Below are positions 28,109 through 37,912 of a stretch of DNA of 51,166 nt, one piece after another. The position numbers were made by a program, and so were the translations under genes. Source of the stretch: Candidatus Woesearchaeota archaeon (GTDB lineage Archaea > Nanobdellota > Nanobdellia > Woesearchaeales > UBA119); contig JASGME010000006.1 in assembly GCA_030156615.1 (NCBI GenBank), forward strand, positions 1-51,166, given 5' to 3'. Within the stretch, counting starts at the first letter, position 1. Each line of letters opens with the position of its first letter. The notes under the pieces were generated by a model, which was given only the letters and a program-made list of their open reading frames with translations, made no database searches and had not been told where the DNA came from.

Positions 28109-29608
28109 TTATATTTCAATAGTGATTGCATAAAATGCATCTTCATTAGTTGTTTCCTCTGCATCAGGAATTTCATCAGCGTCTTGAACATAACCAACAA
28201 CTTCTCTTACATCTATTATCCATTCTTCTTTAACTTTATCAGTGCCGTCTGAAATCTCTGCATATACCTTTTTTTCTCCGGGATATGTGAAGGCAACTGT
28301 TATCGAGGTTTTATTTATTATCGGCTTGTCAAACCTGCTGAAATGCCATTCTATAGCTATTGCATCGTCATCAGGATCAGTGGCATTTATGAAGAATGTG
28401 ATTGGTTCATCAATATAGCTTTCGATGAGCTTTTTAGGAGATGCTTCAATTATTTCAGGAGGCCTGTTGTTATTTTCCAGCTTTATCCTCATTGAATGTG
28501 TTGCTTCGTATGAATTTTCTGCTTTAAATCTTAAATATGCAGTTTCAGTTATGCTCTCATTTTCAACTATGTAGCCTGGATTTATGATTAGGAAAGAGCC
28601 GACAAGCTCCGCATAATCAGGGCAATCACAGGTTAGCTCATACTCTTCATTTGCTGGTGTATCAATCTTGAACTCTTTTCTTTCTCCTTCCTTTATTTTT
28701 ATCTCATCAGGCATTGAGAAGAAAGGAGCATAGCTCTCTTTTACATTGAGCTGGATCAATTGAATTGAAGTTGATGCTCCATCAGATGCTATTAAAGAGA
28801 GAATCTGCCCATCGTGTTCTTTCTTGGCTTTGAAGCTCAATGGCATTATCTTCCCTTCTTCATTGAGCAGTTCATATTTGATGATACGGGAATCTGAATC
28901 TGTTACATTCAACGGAATAGTTATCTTTTCTCCTTCAAATGCAGTTATTTCTTTCAAGGGTTCATCAAACACAGGTGGGAGATTTGAGTTGATAACTTTT
29001 ATTTTTGTTCTTGTTGATGAGTTATTTAATGAAAATGTTATGTAATGGATTCTTGAACAGAGAGAAGGGAAAAATTTGCACCTCTTTTCATAGAAGTAGG
29101 GGGGCTGAACAAAATCATATGGAGGGGTCCAGATGAAGATTCCATCTTCAAATGATGCATTGTCAGGAAGATCTTTTGCTTCAATCTCAAAGTAGGAATT
29201 TGAATCTTTAAGAGAAACGCCAAACATAATCGTGCTTCCTTCAAAGGCAGATACTGATCTTGGGGCTTCTATGGATAAAGACTTTGGATTTTCTTCAATA
29301 ACGATGTTGATTGTTTTTACATATGATTGATTATCTGATGGATTTATTATTGTTACATTCGCGAGATAATTTCCTGCATCGCCTTCTGATGTTATCCAGA
29401 TGCCATCTGAATTAAAGGGCTCGGAAAAGATTATTTCATAGTCTTCTGAAGTGTTAATTCTTTTTTCAATGTTTAATGCAATGACTTCTCCTTCATATGC
29501 TTTGATGTAGTAATCGGCTTGGGCTGATTCTTCTGAACCTTGAAATAAGGTGTAAAAGATGCACAATATTGCTGCGATGACAATTATTGCGAAGATTGTT
29601 TTTTTCAT
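28109..29608 (-). CDS. Secreted/membrane-anchored protein with Ig/PKD-like repeats
   Basis: N-terminal TM, repeated beta-strand-like domains (FEGEKITIPLNVTDSDS, INATDPDDDAIAIEWHF). Confidence 0.7.
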   Translation of the reverse strand: MKKTIFAIIVIAAILCIFYTLFQGSEESAQADYYIKAYEGEVIALNIEKRINTSEDYEIIFSEPFNSDGIWITSEGDAGNYLANVTIINPSDNQSYVKTINIVIEENPKSLSIEAPRSVSAFEGSTIMFGVSLKDSNSYFEIEAKDLPDNASFEDGIFIWTPPYDFVQPPYFYEKRCKFFPSLCSRIHYITFSLNNSSTRTKIKVINSNLPPVFDEPLKEITAFEGEKITIPLNVTDSDSRIIKYELLNEEGKIMPLSFKAKKEHDGQILSLIASDGASTSIQLIQLNVKESYAPFFSMPDEIKIKEGERKEFKIDTPANEEYELTCDCPDYAELVGSFLIINPGYIVENESITETAYLRFKAENSYEATHSMRIKLENNNRPPEIIEASPKKLIESYIDEPITFFINATDPDDDAIAIEWHFSRFDKPIINKTSITVAFTYPGEKKVYAEISDGTDKVKEEWIIDVREVVGYVQDADEIPDAEETTNEDAFYAITIEI

Positions 29609-29617
29609 TCTTTCACC

Positions 29618-30361
29618 TCATACTTTAAATATGTTTAACTGAAAGATATTTGAAATATCATCGTTTATTATGTTGATTGTAACCTCCTTTTCTACATGGC
29701 TGTCTTCATCTTTTGCATGTATTACGAGTTTATGAGCTCCAACATCATCTGATGTTGAGATATAGCTCAGGTTTGTTTTCCATCCGTCAATCCAATAATT
29801 AACAAAGTTTGAATCGGAATCATAGATGTAAAAGGGAAATGATATAGGTTCTCCCACTACTTTTATTACTTCTTCAGGAGCATATATCTTTGGAGGATTA
29901 TTTTGACTCTCAACATTGATTATATAGTTATAAACTTCTGTTTTGTCTTGACATTCAACCTCTATTATGCTTTCAATCTGATGCTGAAATTCATCTATCC
30001 TCAATGTTCCATTTTCTGATACAGGGGGATAATACTTAATAGGAGTTTCAACGCCATTGCAGAAAGCTCTAAAAGGCATTTGAATTGTTTGATTTGGCTG
30101 AACAGAGATATTGCTAAAGTTAATTAGTACTATGCTTGAAGCGGTCTCATTTCCAAGTATGCCAAGCTGTTCTAATCTGTCGTATATAAAAGTGTTTGAG
30201 AGATTTGCCTTGTTTGAGATGTTATCTATTATCTCAGATACTATATTAAAAGGATCTGAATCTGTGGTGCAACTGGTTAAAAGAGGTAAAATCAGGAATA
30301 ATGATGCGATAAAGAGCCAATTTTGCAATTGAGGATTTGTTTTGTTTGGTTTTGTTACCAT
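29618..30361 (-). CDS. Putative lipoprotein with Ig-like domain
   Basis: LFLILPLLTSCTTDSD lipobox; IYDSDSNFVNYW, HAKDEDSHVEKEVTINI. Confidence 0.65.
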   Translation of the reverse strand: MVTKPNKTNPQLQNWLFIASLFLILPLLTSCTTDSDPFNIVSEIIDNISNKANLSNTFIYDRLEQLGILGNETASSIVLINFSNISVQPNQTIQMPFRAFCNGVETPIKYYPPVSENGTLRIDEFQHQIESIIEVECQDKTEVYNYIINVESQNNPPKIYAPEEVIKVVGEPISFPFYIYDSDSNFVNYWIDGWKTNLSYISTSDDVGAHKLVIHAKDEDSHVEKEVTINIINDDISNIFQLNIFKV

Positions 30362-30443
30362 TGATAGATAATAAAAGAACTAGATATATAAAGTTTTTTA
30401 TTGTTTCTTTTGTTGGGGATTAAAAAAGAGTTAAATTTATAAA

Positions 30444-30483
30444 TGTCATATTCTTTATATCATTTGATATATGATATATGACA
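30444..30483. promoter_or_regulatory. 40-nt imperfect palindrome over promoter/start of HTH-NTase gene 1
   Basis: TGTCATATTCTTTATATCA-TT-TGATATATGATATATGACA, 15 of 19 arm positions complementary; directly after TATA-like ttaaatttataaa. Confidence 0.75.
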
Positions 30484-31064
30484 ATACAGAATTGAGGATT
30501 TTAGAAAAGATCTGGCTAAAAGAGGGCATCCACAAGAGGGAACTATCAAAACAGCTTAAGCTTGGGATGCCTTCAATAGACTACGCTCTTAAAAAAATAG
30601 AAAGAATGTTGAAAAATAAAAGATCCGGGAATCAAATAAGATATTTTCTAGATTATTCAAAAGAGGATTTGACACCTTTAATTTATATGGTTGAGTATTC
30701 CAGAATGAACAAACTTCCTGCAAAAGTAAAACTTGCCATATACGATTTTTTAACAGAAATGAAAGAGAAACCAATAATTGTGGCTATTTTTGGTTCTTAT
30801 GCTAGAGGAGATTATACAAAAAACTCTGATATTGATGTTCTGCTTGTTTTTCAAAAATTAGAGAATGAAAAACAAATAGAAAATTGGGCAAATAGGGTAA
30901 GTATGAGAACCAACATTACTATAAATCCAGTTTACCTTAATTATGACACTTTCAGAGAATCTTTCCATGATTCAAGGAAAAAATTTTTTAAAAATCTCAA
31001 AAAAGATAAAATAATTATCGTGGGCATAGAATGGTGGAGACAACTAAAAAATGAGGAAGCCTGA
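30471..31064 (+). CDS. HTH plus nucleotidyltransferase (MNT-type) protein 1
   Basis: N-terminal winged HTH; IVAIFGSYARGDYTKNSDIDVLLVF active-site motif. Confidence 0.9.
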   Translation: MIYDNTELRILEKIWLKEGIHKRELSKQLKLGMPSIDYALKKIERMLKNKRSGNQIRYFLDYSKEDLTPLIYMVEYSRMNKLPAKVKLAIYDFLTEMKEKPIIVAIFGSYARGDYTKNSDIDVLLVFQKLENEKQIENWANRVSMRTNITINPVYLNYDTFRESFHDSRKKFFKNLKKDKIIIVGIEWWRQLKNEEA

Positions 31065-31161
31065 CTGGAAAATCTGGTTAAAAGATAAAAAAGAATGCAA
31101 GCATTGGTTAGACTATTATATAAAAAAAGAAATTCTTAGAAAAAGTTCAGAAGGAAGGTAA
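31051..31161 (+). pseudogene. Truncated/frameshifted putative HEPN-type partner
   Basis: Overlapping ORF MRKPDWKIWLKDKKECKHWLDYYIKKEILRKSSEGR*; removing one A from the aaaaa run near 31140 continues as EILRKVQKEGKSKFITIDTSKKRKINKLSSKGTQI* to 31237. Confidence 0.4.
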
Positions 31162-31233
31162 ATCAAAATTCATAACGATTGACACTTCTAAAAAAAGAAA
31201 AATAAATAAACTATCTTCTAAAGGAACGCAGAT

Positions 31234-32400
31234 ATGATAAATTTGTTCATTTTTTTAAGCATGATTTTCTTCTTTACCTTGCTAGTCGGCTGGCTTCTTG
31301 AGAAAGCAAGGATTCCTTGGGTTTTTGCATCTTTAATAATCGGACTCGGACTTGGCTTTTGGAATCCTTTTGTTGAGATTACTGAAACAGAGGGATTTGG
31401 ATTGCTTGCCGATTTAGGGATGTACTTTTTGCTGTTTATGATTGGTTATGAGGTTAGTCTCAAGAACATAAGGAAGAAGAGTGCTTTCTTATTTAAACTA
31501 ACATTCTTTGCAATTGTTTTTGAAGCAGTTTTTACAGGCATTTTTATTCATTTTTCTATGGGAACAACATGGATTATCTCTTTTGCTGTTTCCTTGTCTT
31601 TTGCTACAATAGGAGAAGAGGTAATCTTGCCAATTTTAGATGAATTTAAGCTGTCGAAGAAGAGAATAGGTCAAACAATGATAGATGTTGGGATCATTGA
31701 TGACATCTTTGATACTATTGTTTTAAGCATAGCTGTGATTCTTATAGGTATTCATTTTAATCAAGAGGTTGATTTGATAGGTATTGTTATTTCTTTTATT
31801 GGAATCTTTGCACTCACATCATTCTTGAATGAGATAAATAAAAAAGAGGGAAGATTCCAGCTTCACGATATTGAAAGGACATTCTTTCTTGCTATAGCAA
31901 TATTATTTTGTTTTATTGGCATAGGAAAGATTGGAGGCATAGAAGAACTTGGAGCTCTCTTTGCAGGGATAAGTGTGCATGCATTTATTCCAAAGAACAG
32001 GAGAAAGAACATTGAAGGCCAGTTAAAGGCTATTTCATACGGCTTCTTTATTCCAGTTTTCTTTGTTTCTATTTGTCTTGAATTAGACTTAGCATATGTT
32101 TCTAGTTCATGGATACTGGTACTTCTTTTGACATTAATAGCATTGGCTTCAAAGAGCTTTGGAAGTTGGCTTTCTGCAAGGAAGGAGCTCGGAAACAAAA
32201 ACAGCATACTCTTAGGGATAGGACTTTCCGCTAAGTTTAGCATGACTATTGTAATAACAAAGATGCTTTACGATAGTGCTTTGATAAGCTTAGAACTTTT
32301 TTCTTTGATTGTTGTGTCTGGTCTGATCTTCACAATAGGAATTTCACTTGTATTTCCTATATTAATAAAGAGATGGCTTCCTTTGAAAAGCAAAGAATAA
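31234..32400 (+). CDS. Cation:proton antiporter (CPA2-like)
   Basis: 388 aa polytopic; LIIGLGLGFWNPF, LLFMIGYEVSLKNIRK, GALFAGISVHAFIPKNRR. Confidence 0.88.
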   Translation: MINLFIFLSMIFFFTLLVGWLLEKARIPWVFASLIIGLGLGFWNPFVEITETEGFGLLADLGMYFLLFMIGYEVSLKNIRKKSAFLFKLTFFAIVFEAVFTGIFIHFSMGTTWIISFAVSLSFATIGEEVILPILDEFKLSKKRIGQTMIDVGIIDDIFDTIVLSIAVILIGIHFNQEVDLIGIVISFIGIFALTSFLNEINKKEGRFQLHDIERTFFLAIAILFCFIGIGKIGGIEELGALFAGISVHAFIPKNRRKNIEGQLKAISYGFFIPVFFVSICLELDLAYVSSSWILVLLLTLIALASKSFGSWLSARKELGNKNSILLGIGLSAKFSMTIVITKMLYDSALISLELFSLIVVSGLIFTIGISLVFPILIKRWLPLKSKE

Positions 32401-32428
32401 TAAGCAATGAGCAAGCAATAAGAAGAAT

Positions 32429-32776
32429 ATGAAACAGGCAATTGTTGTCAGGAAGGATTTGAAGATGAGCAAGGGGAAGTGCGCTGCTCAGGTAGCTCAT
32501 GGCGCTGTTGAGGCTAGTTTGGTGACTCTAAAAAGAGATAAAAGGCTTCTTGAGAGATGGAAGGAGGAAGGAATGAAAAAGGTTGTGCTTGGTGTTGCTG
32601 ATTTAAAAGAACTTCTTGAGCTAAAGAATCTTGCTGAAAAGTTAGGCATTGTACATTATCTTGTCAGGGATGCTGGAAAAACAGAGGTTCCTGCTGGAAC
32701 TGAAACTGCATTGGCAATAGGCCCTGATGAAGACGAGAAGATTGATTTGATTACTGGGAAGCTTAAAGCGCTATAA
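32429..32776 (+). CDS. pth2: Peptidyl-tRNA hydrolase 2
   Basis: MKQAIVVRKDLKMSKGKCAAQVAHGAVEA, DAGKTEVPAGTETALAIGP. Confidence 0.97.
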   Translation: MKQAIVVRKDLKMSKGKCAAQVAHGAVEASLVTLKRDKRLLERWKEEGMKKVVLGVADLKELLELKNLAEKLGIVHYLVRDAGKTEVPAGTETALAIGPDEDEKIDLITGKLKAL

Positions 32777-32803
32777 CCAGAATCAAAATATTTATATATT
32801 GCT

Positions 32804-32839
32804 GTTTACTTTTATACTCATATGATTACAAAAGTAAAC
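32804..32839. promoter_or_regulatory. Inverted repeat over start codon of HTH-NTase gene 2
   Basis: GTTTACTTTT-16 nt-AAAAGTAAAC perfect 10-bp arms; 3 nt after TATA-like tttatatatt (32791..32800). Confidence 0.82.
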
Positions 32840-33409
32840 GACGTGGATTTGAGAATCTTAAGCCTCTTCACAAAAAGCTACAACAAGGAGTATTACATCA
32901 GAGAGGTAGAGAAGCTTTTGGGGATTAGCTCCCGGACGGCTCTTGTAACACTTGCTAAGCTTGAAAAAAAGGGAATTTTGGAATCAAAGATCAGGGGCAA
33001 GATCAAAACCTATTCAATAAAGAAGTCTGGCTTATCAAGGGAATATTTTGTTTTGACTGAGCAATATAAGAAAATCCAGTTCTTAGAAAAGAATCAGCTT
33101 ATCAAGGAAGTTCTTGAAAAAGCAGAAGATAATATGCATGGTATAGTCATTGTATTTGGGAGCTATGCCAAAGGAATCCAAAAAAAGGATTCTGATCTTG
33201 ATATATTCATCGTAGGCAAGTATGACGAAGATAGAATTAAGGAAGTTGGCAAAAAGTACGGGATTGATATAAATATCAAATGGTATCCTATGAAAATTTT
33301 TGAAAAGGAAATAAATACAGATATATTATTAAAAGAAGTCATTGAAAATCACATAATAATAAAAGGTGTGGAAGGATTTGTAGGGAGGGTTGCAAAATGG
33401 ATCAAATAG
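32822..33409 (+). CDS. HTH plus nucleotidyltransferase (MNT-type) protein 2
   Basis: Winged HTH; GIVIVFGSYAKGIQKKDSDLDIFIV. Confidence 0.9.
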   Translation: MITKVNDVDLRILSLFTKSYNKEYYIREVEKLLGISSRTALVTLAKLEKKGILESKIRGKIKTYSIKKSGLSREYFVLTEQYKKIQFLEKNQLIKEVLEKAEDNMHGIVIVFGSYAKGIQKKDSDLDIFIVGKYDEDRIKEVGKKYGIDINIKWYPMKIFEKEINTDILLKEVIENHIIIKGVEGFVGRVAKWIK

Positions 33410-33486
33410 TTTGCTGCGGGATTTTGGATTTTTTGCTAATTCAGAAACAGATATTTGAGAGAATAACTATTCGAGAAGGGGAATAA
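33397..33486 (+). pseudogene. Micro-ORF overlapping HTH-NTase gene 2 (possible HEPN remnant)
   Basis: MDQIVCCGILDFLLIQKQIFERITIREGE*, starts 13 nt before the end of the upstream gene. Confidence 0.3.
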
Positions 33487-33753
33487 CAAATAGGATAAAA
33501 CAAAAATCTAGATAGATTTATTAGCTCCCTGACATTTAATAACACAAAGATACCAAAAATAGAGTTCAGATGGTCTTTCATCTATCAGGAAGAAAACCAT
33601 TTGCCTAAAAAAGAAGATTTGAAGAAGAAATAGAGGGTTACTCCTATTATACAGAATATAAGAAAGTATGAGATATTGTTCTTAAGGAAAGGCGTGAAAA
33701 GATTATTCAAGATTTGAGAAAGTTTTTTAAACCAGATGATTTTCCTCTTGGAT

Positions 33754-33948
33754 ATGGGAAGGATAAAAACAAAGTACATAAAGAGAAAAACAAAAGAGAT
33801 TATTGATAAGTACGGAGACAAATTTACAACAGATTACGAAGAGAATAAGAGAATCATCACAGAAAACTACAAATTTCTCTCAAAGAAGATAAGAAATATA
33901 GTTGCTGGTTATGCAACAAGATTAACAAAAAAATCTGAAAACTTCTAA
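33754..33948 (+). CDS. rps17e: 30S ribosomal protein eS17
   Basis: MGRIKTKYIKRKTKEIIDKYGDKFTTDYEENKRIITENYKFLSKKIRNIVAGYATRL; start at internal MGR rather than 33736. Confidence 0.92.
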   Translation: MGRIKTKYIKRKTKEIIDKYGDKFTTDYEENKRIITENYKFLSKKIRNIVAGYATRLTKKSENF

Positions 33949-33989
33949 AAATCCAAAAAGAATATTAAGCCTTTGAACATTCAAGAATT

Positions 33990-35006
33990 ATGAAAGGCTT
34001 TAATGATCTTCCAGAAATAAGTGATGCCAATACATATATCTCTATTGCTTTTGAAAGAGCAAAGAAGAAGATAAAGAATGCTGCCAATAAAGATAAGGCT
34101 AAAGAGAAATGGTTCAAGGTTTCCGAACTGATTCGTGTTGAGACTGCTGGCAATGTTCTAAGCAGCAGGTTAGGCGAGATTCTCGATAGTTTTCCCAAGA
34201 TAGATGAGTTGTCCGAGTTTAATAAAGAGTTACTGGGATGCTTCTTCAGTATAAGGGATTACAAGAGGAGTTTGGCAAGAATAGCAAACGCCAAGGCAAG
34301 AATAGGAAAGATTCAGAAAGAGATTCTGAGGAAGCTAAAGAAGACAGAGAAGCCTTTTGAAAGTATGAAATTAAGGAAAGAGGCATTTGGCAGATTTGCT
34401 TCAATCATGAGAAGTATAGATAATGCATTTTATAATCTTGAACAATACAGAAGAAGCTTGAAAGATTTTCCTCTCGTGAAAGAAGAACTATTTAGTGTTT
34501 GCATAGCCGGCTTTCCGAATGTTGGTAAATCTACGCTTATGAAAAGGCTTTCTGGAGCAAACATAGAAATCAACAATTATTCTTTTACTACAAAAAAACT
34601 CTTGATAAATTTCATAAAGTATAGGGAGCAGTTAATTCAGCTTATTGATACTCCGGGGAATTTAGACAGAAAAGATAAGATGAATTTGATTGAGAAGCAG
34701 GCAGATATAGCTGTTAAAAAGCTAGCTAATTTTATTGTTTTTGTTTATGATGCAACAGATGTTAGAAATCAGGAGGGACTGCTCATAAAAACAATTAAGA
34801 TTGGGAAACCTTTATGCGTTTATATAAGCAAGACTGATTTAATTGATGATGTTAAGGCAGGGGCATTGAAGGAAAAGATAAAGAAAATAGTTGGAAAAGA
34901 GAGCTTAGTTTTGACTAATCCAAAAGATGTTGAGGATGCAATAATTTCAGAGTTTAACAAATGGCTTGGAAAAGAGATTAAGAAAAATAAAGAGAGAAAA
35001 AGTTAA
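33990..35006 (+). CDS. NOG1-like GTPase
   Basis: N-terminal helical NOG1-type domain, CIAGFPNVGKSTLMKRLSGANIEINNYSFTTK, IDTPGNL, ISKTDL. Confidence 0.92.
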   Translation: MKGFNDLPEISDANTYISIAFERAKKKIKNAANKDKAKEKWFKVSELIRVETAGNVLSSRLGEILDSFPKIDELSEFNKELLGCFFSIRDYKRSLARIANAKARIGKIQKEILRKLKKTEKPFESMKLRKEAFGRFASIMRSIDNAFYNLEQYRRSLKDFPLVKEELFSVCIAGFPNVGKSTLMKRLSGANIEINNYSFTTKKLLINFIKYREQLIQLIDTPGNLDRKDKMNLIEKQADIAVKKLANFIVFVYDATDVRNQEGLLIKTIKIGKPLCVYISKTDLIDDVKAGALKEKIKKIVGKESLVLTNPKDVEDAIISEFNKWLGKEIKKNKERKS

Positions 35007-36091
35007 TTTGTTTTTTTCTTTTTGGTTGATTTACTTCCTTCTTCTTTTATGTATAAAACATGGGTTGGGAAAGGAATTGTTATATTGTTCTTATTTAGAG
35101 CTTCATAGATTAGTTTCCTTGCTTCTAGCCCTGCTTCATATCTAAGGCCTCTGTTTGGAACCCAAAATTTGGCATTAAAATTCAACGAGAAATCGCCAAA
35201 TGAATCAAATGTTACGCTTGGAGCAGGATCATCTAGGCAATTCTTAACCTTTTTTATTGAATCTAAGACAACCTTTTCAACTTTATCAACATCAGAGCCG
35301 TAGGCAACTGAAAAAGGAATGACTGCTCTAACAGGAGGGTTCGGTCCTTCAACATTGTGAATCTTTGAATTGGCAAGGATTGAATTCGGGAAGATGATAG
35401 ATTCATTATCCCATGTGCGAATCTTTGAACTCCTTAAAGACATATCATAAACAATGCCGGAAGTGCCGTCATCAAGCTGAATCATATCTCCAACCTTTAG
35501 TGTCTTGTCAAGGATTAATGAGATTCCTCCAAACAGATCTTTTAGACTATCCTGAACAGCAAGGCTGATTGCTAACCCAACAATGCCCAATGCTCCTAAG
35601 AAAGGACCTATCTTAACTCCCCAGATTGAGAGGATTATTAAAAAACCGATTATTGCTATGGCTGCCTTTGCCAAGTTTGTGAATAAAGGAAGCAATGGAT
35701 TCTTTACAGAGATGTCTTTTTTCTTAGAATAGAGTCTGTTAAATAATTCTATAAGCATTCTGGAGATATGAACGCTAAAGAATAGGATAAATACTGTCAG
35801 CACAGAGTAAAAAATCTTATCAACATATTCTGGTATTACAGAGAAGTCAAGGGTATAACCAATCGCAATCCTTGCTGCAATAAGGATAAATAACCACGAA
35901 ATCCAAGGCAATGCCTTCTCAATTAATACATCATCGGTCTTTATTTTGGTTTTGCTCGCAAGTTTCAGAAGTCTTTTCTTGAGGAATCTTTGAACAATAA
36001 GGCCAATTATAAGAACTCCTATAAAAATTATTATGCCTATTACAATATCAAAGGCAATACTGTTTTGTAAAAGTTCATTCATTAAAATCAC
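35003..36091 (-). CDS. MscS-type mechanosensitive channel
   Basis: ALGIVGLAISLAVQDSLKDLFGGISLILDKTLKVGDMIQLDDGTSGIV. Confidence 0.93.
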   Translation of the reverse strand: MILMNELLQNSIAFDIVIGIIIFIGVLIIGLIVQRFLKKRLLKLASKTKIKTDDVLIEKALPWISWLFILIAARIAIGYTLDFSVIPEYVDKIFYSVLTVFILFFSVHISRMLIELFNRLYSKKKDISVKNPLLPLFTNLAKAAIAIIGFLIILSIWGVKIGPFLGALGIVGLAISLAVQDSLKDLFGGISLILDKTLKVGDMIQLDDGTSGIVYDMSLRSSKIRTWDNESIIFPNSILANSKIHNVEGPNPPVRAVIPFSVAYGSDVDKVEKVVLDSIKKVKNCLDDPAPSVTFDSFGDFSLNFNAKFWVPNRGLRYEAGLEARKLIYEALNKNNITIPFPTHVLYIKEEGSKSTKKKKTN

Positions 36092-36155
36092 CTAAGATTA
36101 TATGCTTAAGCTAATTTTTTTGAGAATTTATAAAACTTTCTTAAATGTCAGAAGA

Positions 36156-36677
36156 TTATGCTTTTTCTTCAACAATAGAATATGAGAGAGGGAGTTTTGT
36201 ATATGCCAGCCTTAATGCTCTTCTCGCCTTTTCTATTCCATCTTCATTCACATAGACGCTCATTAATCTCTCGCCTTCACGAAGCTGCACTGCAATTCCG
36301 ATTACCTTTCCAAAGGAAAGCTTCATTCCTGTGCTTAATCTATCTGCACCTGCACCAGATGCAAGCGGATTTTCCCTTAAAACATGGTGCGGATATTTTA
36401 GGATTTTGAAATGATAAGAAGATCTTCCAAGTGTTTTCTCAAGGAGACGATTTGCACTCACCCTTGCTGATTCTATGCTCTCCTGTCTTATTTGAAGAGG
36501 TTGTTTTGACACTAAAGATACTCTGTATTTGAAAGAACCATTTAGATTTCCCATATCAAATCTTGTAATCTTTAGATGAGGTCTTGACTTTACATAAGAC
36601 TTGCTACGAAACTTTGAAACTCTTGTATAAGGTCTTTCTATGGTCCTATAAGCAACGAATTTTCTTAATCTTGCCAT
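36156..36677 (-). CDS. rpl10e: 50S ribosomal protein uL16 (archaeal L10e)
   Basis: IERPYTRVSKFRSKSYVKSRPHLKITRFDMGN, KYPHHVLRENPLASGAGADRLSTGM. Confidence 0.95.
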   Translation of the reverse strand: MARLRKFVAYRTIERPYTRVSKFRSKSYVKSRPHLKITRFDMGNLNGSFKYRVSLVSKQPLQIRQESIESARVSANRLLEKTLGRSSYHFKILKYPHHVLRENPLASGAGADRLSTGMKLSFGKVIGIAVQLREGERLMSVYVNEDGIEKARRALRLAYTKLPLSYSIVEEKA

Positions 36678-36706
36678 TCTGAATCAAGTGGATTAATAGA
36701 GGATTT

Positions 36707-37447
36707 TTAAAGCTTTTGTTTTGAATCTTTTTCCTGAGTGCTGATTTTATTTATGTTTTTCTCAAGCCAAGCCCTATGGCCTTCACCTGTTACAACCAAA
36801 ATCTTTTTATCAGGAAACTTTGAATGAAATTCTTCCAGTCTCTTTTTCATATAGCGGTTTCTTTCTTCTATAAGGACATTGTATAAAGAAGGGTATCTCT
36901 TTTTCATCTCCTGAATTATCTTTTCTACCTGTTTCTCATCGGGAACCTTTGAGATGTCTATCTGGACTCTTTCTTTTTTTGAGAAGGGAGCGAAGATTAT
37001 TTCTTTGAAGATTGTAAAGCCTTCTTTAATACCAAATGCCTTTGACAGATGCCTCATAGTGATTCTTATGTCCTGATCAATAAGTAATATAGGAAGAGAG
37101 TATTCTCTTGCCAATAGCACTGCCTGTTTCATCTCTGATCCTGGTTCTACTCCAACGATATTGCCAAGCCGTTTTTGGATTCTATGACCAATCTTGACAA
37201 AAAGAGCTCCTATAAGTCCTATTTGAGATATTAAAGAGAATAAAGAGGGCTGGCTCTTCTGCTTTGAAAACAAGCTGGATAATCTGCCCCTGTCCAACTC
37301 TATTGCTATCACATTAGGAGAGAACTCATCAAAGGCCTTTTTGATCTCATCAATGCTTTCCTTTGCAATATGAGATGTGCCTATGAAAAGAAAAGGACTA
37401 TTCCCATCTTTTGATGTTTTATTAAGCATTTTATCCATAAAAAACAC
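36707..37447 (-). CDS. TraB/PrgY family protein
   Basis: LFIGTSHIAKESIDEIKKAF, VIAIELDRGRLSSL, LLIDQDIRITMR, VTGEGHRAW. Confidence 0.88.
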   Translation of the reverse strand: MFFMDKMLNKTSKDGNSPFLFIGTSHIAKESIDEIKKAFDEFSPNVIAIELDRGRLSSLFSKQKSQPSLFSLISQIGLIGALFVKIGHRIQKRLGNIVGVEPGSEMKQAVLLAREYSLPILLIDQDIRITMRHLSKAFGIKEGFTIFKEIIFAPFSKKERVQIDISKVPDEKQVEKIIQEMKKRYPSLYNVLIEERNRYMKKRLEEFHSKFPDKKILVVTGEGHRAWLEKNINKISTQEKDSKQKL

Positions 37448-37511
37448 AAAATATAAAAGTTTAAATATTAATCGTTAATTAAAGAGATATATTAAGCGTG
37501 GAGGGATAATT

Positions 37512-37781
37512 ATGCTAAAGATGAAGAAGATTAGTACAACGTATGATATGAAGGTATTTACCGATGAAGGGGATTATTTTGGAGATGTTGAAGAATCAAT
37601 AATAAACGGAAACAAGATATATGGCTGGAGGATAAAGGCTACTAAGAGTTCTGTATTGAATAGGGTAATAAGCAATGCAAAGGGGGTCATAGTGCCTCAT
37701 CAGCTTGTTAAGGCAATAGGCGATATTATGCTTATATCAAAATCTGCCGTGCCATCTTATGAAGGCAAGGAAGAACAATAG
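37512..37781 (+). CDS. PRC-barrel-like small protein (CdpB-like)
   Basis: KISTTYDMKVFTDEGDYFGDVEESIINGNKIYGWRIKA...GVIVPHQLVKAIGDIMLIS. Confidence 0.75.
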   Translation: MLKMKKISTTYDMKVFTDEGDYFGDVEESIINGNKIYGWRIKATKSSVLNRVISNAKGVIVPHQLVKAIGDIMLISKSAVPSYEGKEEQ

Positions 37782-37841
37782 GGCTTTTTCTTTTTAAATT
37801 TCTTTATATTTAACTTGTTTATTAGACATCTGATAGAGAAT

Positions 37842-37912
37842 GCACCAGTAGTTTAAGGGCATGACTCCAGCTTCCCAAGCTGGCAATCCGGGTTCAAATC
37901 CCGGCTGGTGCA
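37842..37912 (+). tRNA. tRNA-Gly (CCC)
   Basis: GCACCAG...CCAGC-TTCCCAA-GCTGG...CCGGGTTCAAATCCCGG-CTGGTGCA. Confidence 0.93.
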
